Positions 1 to 10,349 of a stretch of 64,000 bases of DNA are shown here, piece after piece. The translations under genes were made by a program, and so were the position numbers. This stretch comes from Marchantia polymorpha subsp. ruderalis. Taxonomy: Eukaryota; Streptophyta; Marchantiopsida; Marchantiales; Marchantiaceae. Position 1 is the first letter of the stretch, and every line of letters starts with the position of its first letter. The notes under the pieces are model-generated. The model was not told the origin of the DNA. It saw only the letters and a program-made list of their open reading frames with translations, and did no database searches. The stretch lies in NCBI GenBank assembly GCA_037833965.1, contig AP031354.1:16594001-16658000 (forward strand). Reading direction: 5' to 3'.

Positions 1-501
1 TTCGAGATTTTTTTTTTTATTTAGAAAAAAGACTAAGAAATATGACCACGGATAGAATCTTTTCTTTATTTATATATATCTTTGCAGATTTGAAATAATA
101 ATTTCATAAGTTTAAGTTAGTTTTCGTGCAAAAATTGCTAAGAAACCATTGAAAAAAAATGAAATATATGTATATACAGTTATATAAAACCAATGTTCCA
201 GTAGATTAGTGATAAATAATGACCAATATACACAAAATTTGAAAACAATGCCACTGAAATGATACTGATAATTCTGATACTAAAAGACAAAGTGTCATGC
301 TCATGAAATGGTACATTCAAGAGATGGGAGAGGACTGCGTACGATTTACATTCAGACCATCAATCTTCATCTGTTGACTTTGATGCTTCATGTATAATCC
401 AATCCAATGTCGAGATCACATACATGACTGTGGAACCTGCTCAGAAGTCACCTAGATTGGCTTTCATGCGCTTGCAATGGAGGCAAGGCGGATCAAGCCA
501 G
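1..501. other. Upstream flank of the metallothionein gene, no gene seen
   Basis: The first 400 bases are AT-rich with oligo-T and TA-rich runs and show no coding signal. The last 100 bases become GC-richer and lead into the TATA box of the metallothionein gene. I see no other gene here. Confidence 0.5.
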
Positions 502-509
502 TATATAAA
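502..509 (+). promoter_or_regulatory. TATA box of the metallothionein gene
   Basis: A consensus TATATAAA lies about 150 bases before the metallothionein ATG at 658. Transcription would start around 530-540 and give a 5' leader of about 120 bases, rich in C and T. A strong TATA box is typical of highly expressed, inducible metallothionein genes. Assignment rests on sequence and position alone. Confidence 0.65.
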
Positions 510-657
510 GCAGCTCCTGGCTCCGCATTCTTCAGCAGCACAACACATTGCTCTCAAGCCCCTTGCCTGCCCCATCCCCATCCATCCCATTCCATTCCAA
601 TCCTTCTTTCTTCGTTCGAGCCTGCCTGCGCTTCGTCGTTCTATCAAGCATCTCAAG

Positions 658-1214
658 ATGTCTGGCTGCGGAAACTCCGGTTGCTCATGCGGTGCCGCCT
701 GCAAGTGCGCCAGCGGCAACAGGTCCGTCAGCTTCTCCTGCTTGAGCTGTATTCCGAATCTCGACCACTAAATCTGACGCTGACATGTTTGATTTTGCTC
801 AATGACCGCACGTAATTTCACCGATTGCTTTTGTGACATCGACGAGAGGAAGAGTTGGAGAGTTATTCAAGTGTCCAATGAGTGGAATAGCATGTCAATT
901 ACTTGATCTCATGAATCTGATCTTATCTGCTCGTTCTGTCGATGAAGCTGCTGCGCTAAAAGGTCCATGGACGACTTCGAGAGTTCGGAGATGAGAGGGT
1001 ATGATTCAATATCCAATTCTAGTAGTTCCGACCCATTCTAGTTCCAGGCATGAGCTTCTTAGATGATGGACATTCAACCAATACAGTAGCTTGCTTCTCT
1101 TCTGCTGCACTATTTTGCTCATGAAGCTTGTGATGGTGTTTCAGCTTCGAGGGAGCCAACGAAGGATGCAAGTGCGGTGACAAATGCTCATGCAACCCTT
1201 GCAACTGCAAGTGA
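658..1214 (+). CDS. Plant-type metallothionein, 44 aa, two exons
   Basis: This small cysteine-rich protein would bind Zn, Cu or Cd in the cytosol through cysteine thiolates. Exon 1 is 658-722 and exon 2 is 1145-1214. The intron has GT at 723 and AG at 1143-1144, and joining the exons restores a Ser codon. The 44-residue product has 11 Cys in two clusters: C4, C9, C11, C15, C17 and C30, C32, C36, C38, C41, C43, mostly as C-x-C or C-x2/3-C. A Cys-free spacer of about 12 residues separates them, which is the usual two-domain plant layout. The spacer is much shorter than the roughly 40 residues of angiosperm type 1-3 proteins, as in short bryophyte metallothioneins. The ATG is the first in a frame that yields Cys codons. 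A TATA box lies upstream at 502, and an AATAAA at 1417-1422 could be the poly(A) signal. Reading straight through the intron gives a misleading longer frame. The subtype is not settled. Confidence 0.87.
1061..1123 (+). repeat. Segment of the metallothionein intron that recurs at 3469-3531
   Basis: About 63 bases close to the 3' end of the metallothionein intron recur at 3469-3531 in direct orientation with only a few mismatches. The shared block starts at AGATGATGGACATTCAACCA. It ends just before the branch-point and acceptor region, so the second copy lacks any exon. Confidence 0.8.
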
Positions 1215-2784
1215 GAGTGCATCAAATCTTCAATCTTCAGACCTCCACCTTGAGGACGATGGATGCAGATGACACCTGATTGATTAGAGGACCTGTAGTC
1301 CATGTGCACATACTAAAATGTTGGGAGAATATAGAAAGGTTTGTCTTTTGCGTCGAAGATTGTAGAAATATCTCGACTTTGAGATAATAGTAAACAACTG
1401 TATATCAGTCCACAGAAATAAAACATGAGTATCTGACAAGAAGTCCACAATCGCTTCCCAGAGCCATTTCAGCTCTATACGAGCAAGATGGCAAAAATGC
1501 ATTAACGAATCCCTGTGTTGACGATAGAGGGTGAACTCTAAGGAGACAATCCTGATTGGTGAGATAAATTGATTCCATGCCGACCACTTTTCCTGACCTT
1601 TCGTTTCCACAACTCCTTCCCGAGGGCACATGAACGGAGATGTGTGAAAACAAGATAAAAATTGTATTAAACTTGGAGATGGGGACTGAAGGATTCAATA
1701 GTTCCTAGCTCTCGTCTTGGCGGCTCTCGCAGGACAGTGCGGGCATGTTTAATGTGATGGCGCTTCGCATCAGTACTCCTTGCCTTGGCTCTCTCTCCTC
1801 GCCTCTCGGTGCCCCACTGGACCTTCGAATGGCTTTGGCTGCTCTGAACACTCAATTAATTCCATGCTCGTGTCTTCCATGCTGCAAATCTTCTCTCTCC
1901 TTCATGTCCTTGGTTCCTTTGCTTTTGGGTTGGGACCCACCCCCTCTCGCCTTAATCGTACCTTTCTCTTCTCCAGGTTCTCTGTGGTTTGTTGTGAACT
2001 CTTTATTCCGTGCTTTGCCACAGGTTATAATATTGCAAAATATATGAGTCGGTTTTTGGGATGTCCATCTCACTGTAATAAAAATAGACCTCGATAGAGA
2101 TCAGTAAGGTGTCAATTGTACGAAATAAGATCCATGAGCTGCTGGTCTGGGGATTCTCGTTTGTATCAGTGGAATACTGCAACCTTCGTCCATTGAAGGC
2201 GTGGAGAGAGTCACAGCAGAGTGGGATCTTGTCAGTACTGAAGCTCGGAGTGATCATCCCGAATGTAGTCTAGATATGGCAGAGGCATTAATAGTCGTCG
2301 TGAGTCGAGCAAAATGTATCAAATTGGAGCCAATGAGCATGATTATAATCACATTCCATTGGGAGAAGAGAATGCACACGATTGGCTCTCGCTTGTGATT
2401 ATCACGAAGAATGATAATTCGTCACTACAGGTGATTGATGTGATCCCAACGATGAGTCACGAACATCTTTTCCAAGGTTTGCAAGTCCATAATCAAATTA
2501 TTGAATTGGTAATTAACATGGTCTTGGGATTTAGTAATTTTTGCCTACCTATAGGTCACACCAATCTTCATCGCTTACATGATTCGTTTGAACTTTGAGT
2601 ACATAATTCTCCAATCCCATCTTCAGAATGATGTTGATCATCTTGTGTTCCCATCAGAAATAGTCTGTTTGACCATCAAACTTCTCCACTCTGAACCTTG
2701 GGCCATCCATCTGAATGATACTTTTGATGCACTACTTGTAATATGGCTTTCTTCCACGCCACCAACTTTATCATTTAATGGAAT
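1215..2784. other. 3' flank of the metallothionein gene, no further gene seen
   Basis: The first 200 bases are probably 3' UTR. Open frames on both strands in the rest are short, overlap one another and resemble no family I know. There is no tRNA or clear repeat. I call nothing here. Confidence 0.5.
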
Positions 2785-3612
2785 TTAATTAAAACTCTTC
2801 AAATTAGTTTTACATTACAACCAAAAAATTTCCAAACCGAAAAAATTTAACCTTGAAAAATTTTGAGAGTTTTAATTAACTTTAAACTCTGAAAATTAAG
2901 ATTTTTGGAGTCAGGATGAACAGCAAAATAGGTAGCGTAGCGCGGCCCAGCTAGACGCAGAAGCAAGGGAGCGGGTGGTGCATCGCATCGAGCGAGATGC
3001 AGACTACAACGGAACAGTTGGGCTTGCAGCTGAGCTTTTATCTTTCGTTGCTTTACTAGTTTTCGGGTTTGGTACATCCCTCAACCCGATCCGATCCAAA
3101 CTCGGGTTTTAGGTTTTTACCCAAACCCGATCGGAGCCCTAGTTCCAGCAGATGTAGCTCCACTTAGAAGAACTGCAGAAAACATGTGGTTCATCTAAGT
3201 GGAGCCTAAACCTAACCACATTCTATTCTATTGGATGTTTGTATCTAAGTGAACGTCTGGGAATACTCTTTCAAACTTAACACTTTCCAACTATTGCAAT
3301 CTCTAGTACTAATTTTAACCTTGTCTAATGGATAACCTCTTGATTTGGTTTAGATTAACCATATGTAACCATTCAGTGTTAATCTAAAGTGTGTAAATAA
3401 CTTCAAAGCAACCATGGTTTTTGATGGTACCATTCCATCACCGAAAAAAAGTTTACGAACTTAATTTCAGATGATGGACATTCAACCAATACAGCTGCTT
3501 ACTTCTCTTCTGCTGCACTATTTTGCTCATGAGTTTATGGAAAAAAGTTCACGAACGCCATGTTAATTAAAACTCTCAAAAAAATTCAAGGTTCTGTCTT
3601 TTTCATTACAAC
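2785..3612. repeat. Inverted-repeat cluster, possible short non-autonomous DNA element
   Basis: A 32-base motif at 2849-2880 (AACCTTGAAAAATTTTGAGA...) recurs in inverted orientation at 3562-3593 with two or three mismatches, enclosing 745 bases. A third, looser copy at about 2785-2823 runs in the direct orientation, so 2785-2880 can fold on itself. Both outer sides carry CATTACAACC, at about 2813 and 3604. The interior includes the stray metallothionein-intron copy at 3469-3531 and has no coding potential. This resembles a MITE-like element or the remains of one. The exact ends and target-site duplication are not clear. Confidence 0.45.
3469..3531 (+). repeat. Second copy of the metallothionein intron segment
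   Basis: This matches 1061-1123 in direct orientation with a few substitutions, including AGTAGCTTG versus AGCTGCTTA. It has no flanking Cys-coding exon, so it is a stray intron fragment and not a second gene. Confidence 0.78.
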
Positions 3613-4753
3613 CGAGCCGACCCCAATATCATCAATTTTGCAACAACCACCGTAGACATACTTCCCAAAACTTGCCAAACAAATGATATACATGTTTTGT
3701 GCGGTAATTCACTCTTCATTCTTCAGCTCTAGATTTTACAATCTAGATTTTTACTACATACACTGATCTATATCTTTCAGCGATTCCTGTAGCAGCATGA
3801 TGCTATCATAGCATTTTATCTCTTAACTGAGCTAGTTAAAATATGTAAGAGTAAATAATTTCAGTAACCTCATGTTCTACGGCTATACATAGGGTATACT
3901 GTTGACTGCACATACTACAATGTTTGGATAATATATCTTGATTCAATAGTCATATCAAGTGCAGACTTTGTAAGGAAAACATTTGAAAAGTGCAGATTTT
4001 GTAAGGAGATAATATGATATAATACTCTAGTGTTGTCATGTTACCTCCTCACAAAGTTTGCACTTTTCCAATATAAGGCATAATTAACGTCCGACTCTAT
4101 TCACCAGATTGGTCTTCTGCACTTCCGTGCTTAACTATTTTAGGATTCACAACCCAGCTCAAAATTTCATGTTCAGTGCCCATCAACATGTGAATAATTG
4201 GAACTGATCATCTATTTGGCAATTAGTAATAAAGGTTAAATTTCGAAATATGAAAAAATACTCTCAGAAATCAGAAATGCATGTATTCCCTTACATAATC
4301 TAGTTAACCTAAAATACGCTGAACCGTTTTACTGTGGACTTCAGGACGCAAAGACTAAGACATGACAAAGTACTTCATGCCCAAAACATGACGAATGGGA
4401 TCATCTTCTCGATAATCAAGGTGGGAGTGCCGTAGTCTTCGCTCTTGATCACATAACAATAACTTAGATTGATTAGACAAAAGTTGTTTACATCTGTATT
4501 CTTCCTGACTGCAATCTAAGACCAACTTTGTAGGACTTTCAGCACATAAACCTAAATCCCTGATGTTTGTGAGGCTCCCAGGTCCGTTGTGGGCCTGCCT
4601 CACGTAGTTACACTTGATCTTAAATGCCAGTCCTCCTTCAGTGACCAAATCTATGGTGACCAACATTAAGATTAATGGTACATGAGAGATATTTTACAAT
4701 GAGAAAAGAACTGTCGTGGTCGCTCTTGCAGATATATTTGTAGCTGGTTTATG
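3613..4753. other. Intergenic, probably containing the 3' UTR of the DUF1680 gene
   Basis: I see no gene. The side nearest 4753 is likely the 3' UTR of the minus-strand glycosidase. A minus-strand open frame of about 100 codons at 4355-4666 matches no family I recognise. Confidence 0.4.
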
Positions 4754-6576
4754 TCACACCATGTTGGTAAAATTGAAGTACATGGTGTACTTCTCATCTC
4801 TGTAGGCATAAATGGGAAAGAGCAAATACTGACTGTTCTCCGCTACAGCAAAGAAACTCATGCGGTGATACGAAGCTAGACCTTTCGTCACCGTGAAGCT
4901 GGCTGTGGGATCAAACGTTGCATCTTCAGCTTTCTCCTTCTTGCATCGAAGTGTAGCACTGTGATCTGCACAAGTGGTTATGAAGCAGCCCGGGTCGCTC
5001 TCTGCTTCAAATGAAATGCTGTTTTCATCACCCGATAAACCAGGTATAATTCTGAACTCTGCATTGATCTGCTGAACATGATGGTTCAAGTTATCGATCC
5101 TGTCCAGAACCACTATCTTGCTGTCTGGTCCGTTGTGAGCCAGAACCTTTCCAGGTTTGCTGTAAGGTTCAAGGGCGATCAATCCAAACATGATAGGGAA
5201 GTTGGAACTTGATTTTCCAGTCTGATCAACATCGGCTTCCTCTGACCTGTGTATGTAACTGTCTTCGGGGTTCGAGAGGTATGATTTGTGAAGATGATTC
5301 TTTGCAGATGCTTGTGATATTTCAAGAACTCGAAATGTTGACGAAGCTGCTTCATTGGTGCCTTCTTGTGGTGCCGACTTCATCTCCACTGATCCATTTC
5401 TTTCACTTACAAATGAATTCCATTTATTAGGAATTTGGGATGTCTTTCCACTCCATTCTGCTTCGATATTGTGCTCAGCGCGTTGACTGAAACTGTAAAG
5501 CTGGTCATTAAATGACACTGGGACTGGAACCAACCAGGAAGCCAACGAGCTACTATCCACATTTCCAAGCTCATTATCTCCATCCGTCATACCGGCTAAA
5601 ACATAAGGACCATATAAGATTGCATGAAGTGAGGAGAACTCTTGACGATCATCTGCAGGTTCAGAAAGTAATTCTCACTTTTGTTAATGTCGTTTCAATT
5701 CGTAAACTTAAGAATATTCCGTGATGAAAGACAATGGATATTACCTTGAACCCTCTCAATCGTCAAACTGACAGGTACCTCGATCTCCAGCCTGTCTCCC
5801 ACTTTCCACGATCTGGAGAAGGTCAAGTAGCTCCCTGTGAAATGAAGCCAGTTAACGGCGGATTGTGATAAACAGAGGAGAAGCACCGAAATTGTGAACG
5901 CCTTACTAATTGTACATAGTGGTGAGCTACAGTGACCGTATATGGGACGTGCAAAAGCATTAAAGTTCCACTGATTTATCACATAGGGAGAAAACATCAG
6001 TCGTATGTACCTGGTCTGGCATCCTGAAAGGAAGACCGTCCATTCAGTTTCACATGAAGAAACCGTGGAGTCGCCCAGGAAGGAATTCTCACAGATAGAC
6101 GTGACTTCTTACCAAATCCACCCTGCTAAAGATGATCACTTCAACAATTTCAGCAATTATATCACTGCCACTATCTGCCCTTTCATATAAAACAGGCAAC
6201 TCATTTGGAGAATCTCTAAGAACAAAATGATCAGAAAAAAATACCAACAATGAAAAACATTAATGAAGTTTTGATGTTGAGGTCAGATGAACTCTGGACT
6301 GCGACGAACCTCTGGAAGGAATTTGAACTCAAAAGTAACTCTCAGACTTTGGTCTTCTGATGTCAAAAGATGAACTTTCTGTTTGAGCAGTAATCCAGCC
6401 GAAGTCCATAAGAGAGAACTTGAAGCGAATCGCATAACATAGAGCTCGTCATTCCCGTCTTCGAAGTAGATCGAATCTCCCAACTTCGAGAAAGACTCAA
6501 TTCCTGCATTGGTGGTAATGTCACCGCGTTAATACTGTACTTGAAGGACGAGGTCATCACCACTGTTACAGCAACC

Positions 6577-6628
<52 letters not shown>

Positions 6629-9462
6629 CACTAAGTAGTAGGTCACTGAAAGGTGAAAACAGTCTATCGTGTCGACACATTTTAAAAACGCACTTGATCA
6701 AACCCACTGATCCGTTTATATAGTGCAACAAATGCAACATTTGCTTGAGAAAGTGCAGTATGTCGGCAATACCCGTTCCGTAGCAGCACCACATCGAATC
6801 GAAAGGAGTACCCCATCCATGATATGATAATGCTTTCGAAGAGCCCGGCAACTCGGGAAGCATATATATCATGACTCCAGGCTCCTCTCCTCGTTGTATC
6901 CCAAGTACGCCGTTGACAAGGGCCCGCTCATAGTACTCGGCATAACTTACGTCTTTCGTCCATCGGTACAAATTTCTCGCAATCTGCGGGAGAAGCTGCA
7001 TGTGAATAACGGGCGAAAACAGACACTCATGCCAATATCAGCAGTTGACAAGCTCAGGAACTTGACGTAGTGGTATTATTGCGAAAGCATAATTGTGATC
7101 TTACTTTCAGAATGTTGTAAGTGGTACAACTCTCCTGAGTTTCGGTTGTCAGTAGGTGGCCCTGCCGGTGGGGATTAGACCTGTAGAATTCCAAGCCAAA
7201 GATAAAGATGGCTGGTGCTTCTAACATTTGCGGTGCAAGTGGAGATATGAAATACTTCTAGGAGATACTTCTAGGCTTTCGCCTAGAAGTAACTGGCGAA
7301 TCAAACTTTAGATGAGTGCTCGGCTTACCAAAATTCTCCCGAAGAGGTTCCACCGGTGGCGTAACGGTGGGTCGTGTTTATAACTTCCATAAAATACTCT
7401 GCGATCTCCTGCAAACGAACGAACAGCTCAAAGAGCAGTCAATGTCTGATAGCAAGTCCAAATACTTGATGAAAAAAAGGCATTTGAAAGTCGTGAATCT
7501 CGTCCCGAGAATAGCGGTTGAAAAGAAATGTTCAGTACCCAAACAATATATCGACTTCCAAAAGGACACAAGACTGGCATACCACAACACATATACAGCA
7601 TTTTAATCCATCAAAGGTACCGAAATCAATGCGCAGGGCCACTGTCAAACGACTACCTTATACAACTTGTCCCCAGTACTTTCATATCTCATCTGAGCTC
7701 CGACAACAAGAGGTATATGTGTATTCGCGTGGAACCCAGATAGGCCATCGGTCTGCACGAACGATTGAAAAAAAAGTACCAATCAGATAATTTCAATCGA
7801 TTCCATACCATTTGTCAGCATCGAGTGACCTGTCATACCGAAAGAAAGAAAATAATGGACATAAATAGGAAGGGACGTCAAAGAGCATGAACAGTCCTTT
7901 TCCGATGTTAACAAGTTTTGGGAATGGGAAGTACCTTCAAAGCTAGCGGACCCAAAAAACAAGGCTTGTCAAACAAATGGGCCAACTTCAAGTGCTCCGG
8001 ATCTTCCTACAGACCATTTGTCAGCAGAACGTGATGAGACTTTGTGATGTTTATACCACATGTATTAACATAATATGCCGAATAGAGTAGAGATTTGTAA
8101 TACTCATAAGCTGTGACAAAGTTAATTCTGACAATCCAGTTGACACAATTTTCAGTTATGTAATCCTAAACTTCGGGGCCAAGAATGACATGTGGAGGCT
8201 ACCGTCAGCATGTACAGGCGGTACATGACATCATTCATGCCTCCAACTTCTTCGTTTAAGGAGGTCCAGTGCCTCTCGATTGTGTGATTCTCGATTACTG
8301 CCTCAACCCTTGACAAAAAGTATTTGGCCATCCAAACCAGCATATCCAGGGCTTTCTGGTTTTCCCCCAGAGTGTACTGGTCTAGAAGTCCTGCCATGAT
8401 CTACAAACATCACAAAAACAAAGAGTAAGATAGCGGGAGATAATGTTCAGATTTGTCGTGAGTGTTGCTGATCCAATTTCTGATGATGCAGTCCAATTTC
8501 TGCCAAGACCCAAACCTTGTGAATTGTGTAGTATGGCGCCCACACCGGTTCGATGGCTTCGAACCGATCGAAAAAGGTCGAAGGGAAGGCAGATAGATAG
8601 CCTGTTCCCATTTTCACCTGGCACTCTTCCAGAGCATCCACCAACGAGTACATTTTCTCTAGGATGCTCGTGTTATGAGTACTTGCCCACATCAATGCTG
8701 TTGCACTCAGATAATGCCCTGGAACAAATCCAACGCATTCCTGTCATTTGTGGGCCACTGAATGGCAAATTCACAATCTGCAACGAATCAACAGCTTAAG
8801 CTGTAAAGCTAAAAATCGAGATATAGCGAAAGAATGAGTTAGAGACAGAGGTCTGAACTTTTATAAGGTGCCGAAAAGAATCAAACAAAAATTGCATGCT
8901 TGCACTGGTACAATTACTCCTTACCGACGAAGTGGCCTCGAAGCTCCTGCCCGGGAGTCTCCCAACCTCCGTAAGCTGTGCCAGGAGCTGGCAGACCAGC
9001 ATTTGTCCGAAAAGACCAAACGAGACGGTCCACATCCAGCGACAGAAGATACCGAAGATTTGTCTCCTGTGCTCTGCCTTCATCACACTCGGCGTCTAGC
9101 GTGACACGGTGCAGAGAGACTTCCCTCAGAGCAGGTTGTTGAAACGATCCAATCCCTTCCAGCCTCGGCGAGCGGTATCCGAATTGTCTATGTCGTTCAC
9201 TGACTGATTGTATGCTCCCTGCATGTTTACGCAACAAGAGGTGCGAGGCAAAATTGCCCCTTTCATCTGACTCTCTGGAGTAGGAAGCATTTTTTTGGAA
9301 CGCGAGAGCTCGCAGCGTGTGGGATGACTGCGTTGGTATATTAGTGCACTCTTTGGCAAGCACGTGCGTGAACGCTATCGATGACAGAGCCAAGAACCCC
9401 AACAAGATTGTGACAATTCGGCCCTCGCACATCGCCATTATGCCGCCTCTCGATCGCTCCAA
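4754..9462 (-). CDS. Secreted DUF1680 / GH127-type beta-L-arabinofuranosidase-like protein
   Basis: This gene has about a dozen exons and would encode around 850 residues, the usual size of the plant family. The N-terminus (from 9462, or more likely the Met at 9438 or 9432) has a hydrophobic signal peptide, so the enzyme should reach the wall or vacuole and remove beta-L-arabinofuranose from hydroxyproline-rich glycoproteins or related glycans. Family blocks in order: RAQETNLRYLLSLDVDRLVW and GGWETPGQELRGHFVG (exon 1, donor after 8935); APYYTIHK (about 8500); RHWTSLNEEVGGMNDV (about 8240); HLFDKPCFLGPLAL (about 7950); YATGGTS and GEFW (about 7340); ESCTTYNILK (about 7110); WCCYGTG (about 6780); SKLGDSIYFE (about 6480); VRIPSWATPRF (about 6090); and a beta-rich C-terminal exon (4754-5590) ending in a TGA. 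In bacterial GH127, Glu-x-Cys and Cys-Cys hold the catalytic zinc. Both motifs are present, as ESC and CC, so the enzyme looks active. One intron holds a long TA microsatellite. Substrate specificity is inferred from the family. Confidence 0.9.
6579..6624. repeat. TA dinucleotide microsatellite in an intron
   Basis: This is an uninterrupted TA tract of about 45 bases inside the intron between the CCYGT exon and the ESFSKLGDS exon of the glycosidase gene. Its length is likely to vary between individuals. Confidence 0.95.
7266..7291. repeat. Short perfect hairpin in an intron
   Basis: Eleven-base arms (TACTTCTAGGC and its complement) surround a TTTC loop, inside an intron of the glycosidase gene. 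A half-copy of the arm, ATACTTCTAGG, lies just before it. No function is apparent. Confidence 0.7.
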
Positions 9463-10349
9463 AAGCAGCTCGACAAATTACATGACGCGCATCGTCTTAA
9501 CAGAACAATCCTTCCTTGGATTCTCTTAAAGACCGTCCGCTTGAACATCCCAACCCTCCTGTGGAACAAACAGGACTCAGAGCACTTGAGTCGACATGGA
9601 ACTGTGAAGTCAGCAGCGTCTGCTCTAGAAAGTTCATATTCCATGCAACCTCCCCGACTAGCCTAGAGCCAAGATGGTCGCCATCCGAAAGGGAAGAAGG
9701 CGGAGAAAAGAGAAACAGCTCAGCGTCCCTCCGAGAATTTCCGAAATTTACAAGAATTCACGATAATTTACAATTGACGCTCGAGCATGATGCATCTCGT
9801 GGAAACTCCGTATGAGAAGAAGAAGAAGAAGAAGAAGAAGAAGAAGAAGAAGAAGCGACTTTCCAATTATTGCTTCCAGCTTCGGCGAGAGATCAAGAGA
9901 CCTGATTTTCAGGCCCAGAAACGATGCGCCGACAATCAAGCGTGAAAACCTCTCCTTCCGCGGCTGTCGGAAAAGAGAGACGAGGACGAATGATGATTAG
10001 TCATCTTGCACATCGACTCGCCCAGCCCCAGCAAGGGCCGGGGCTGCTTCGAACGACCGAAAGACAAGTGGACAATGGACAAGCGATGAAGTCATGCTCT
10101 TACTTTATTCGGCCCTCTGCACAGGGCCCCTGCTCCTTTCTTCCTCGCAGGGCCTTGCTCCGGCGCCTCCCTTCCTCATCAGAGGCTTGCATCCATCAGC
10201 CATATCAACCTTTCTGTTCATTCCTTGACTCCTTCGATCGTTCCTTGCTTCTTGACCCGCCTCAAATTCCTTCATCGCTAGAAAAGACGCATTCGCGTGG
10301 ACAATTCCACCACCGACAAACCTGAGCCACCATTTCCATCGCTGATATT
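9463..10349. other. Upstream region of the DUF1680 gene, no gene seen
   Basis: This moderately GC-rich stretch reads as CT-rich on the minus strand, as expected for a plant 5' leader and promoter. It holds the trinucleotide repeat at 9812-9857. Plus-strand open frames at 9516-9815 and 9924-10325 have no recognisable domains, and I do not call them. Confidence 0.45.
9812..9857. repeat. GAA/TTC trinucleotide microsatellite
   Basis: About 14 tandem AGA/GAA units read as TTC repeats on the strand of the glycosidase gene, roughly 350 bases before its ATG. Such CT-rich tracts are common in plant 5' leaders. Confidence 0.95.

Noticed and set aside
424-771. A 115-residue protein starting at 424
   Set aside because: The frame runs through the TATA box, leader and intron. 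The real product starts at 658 and is spliced at 722.
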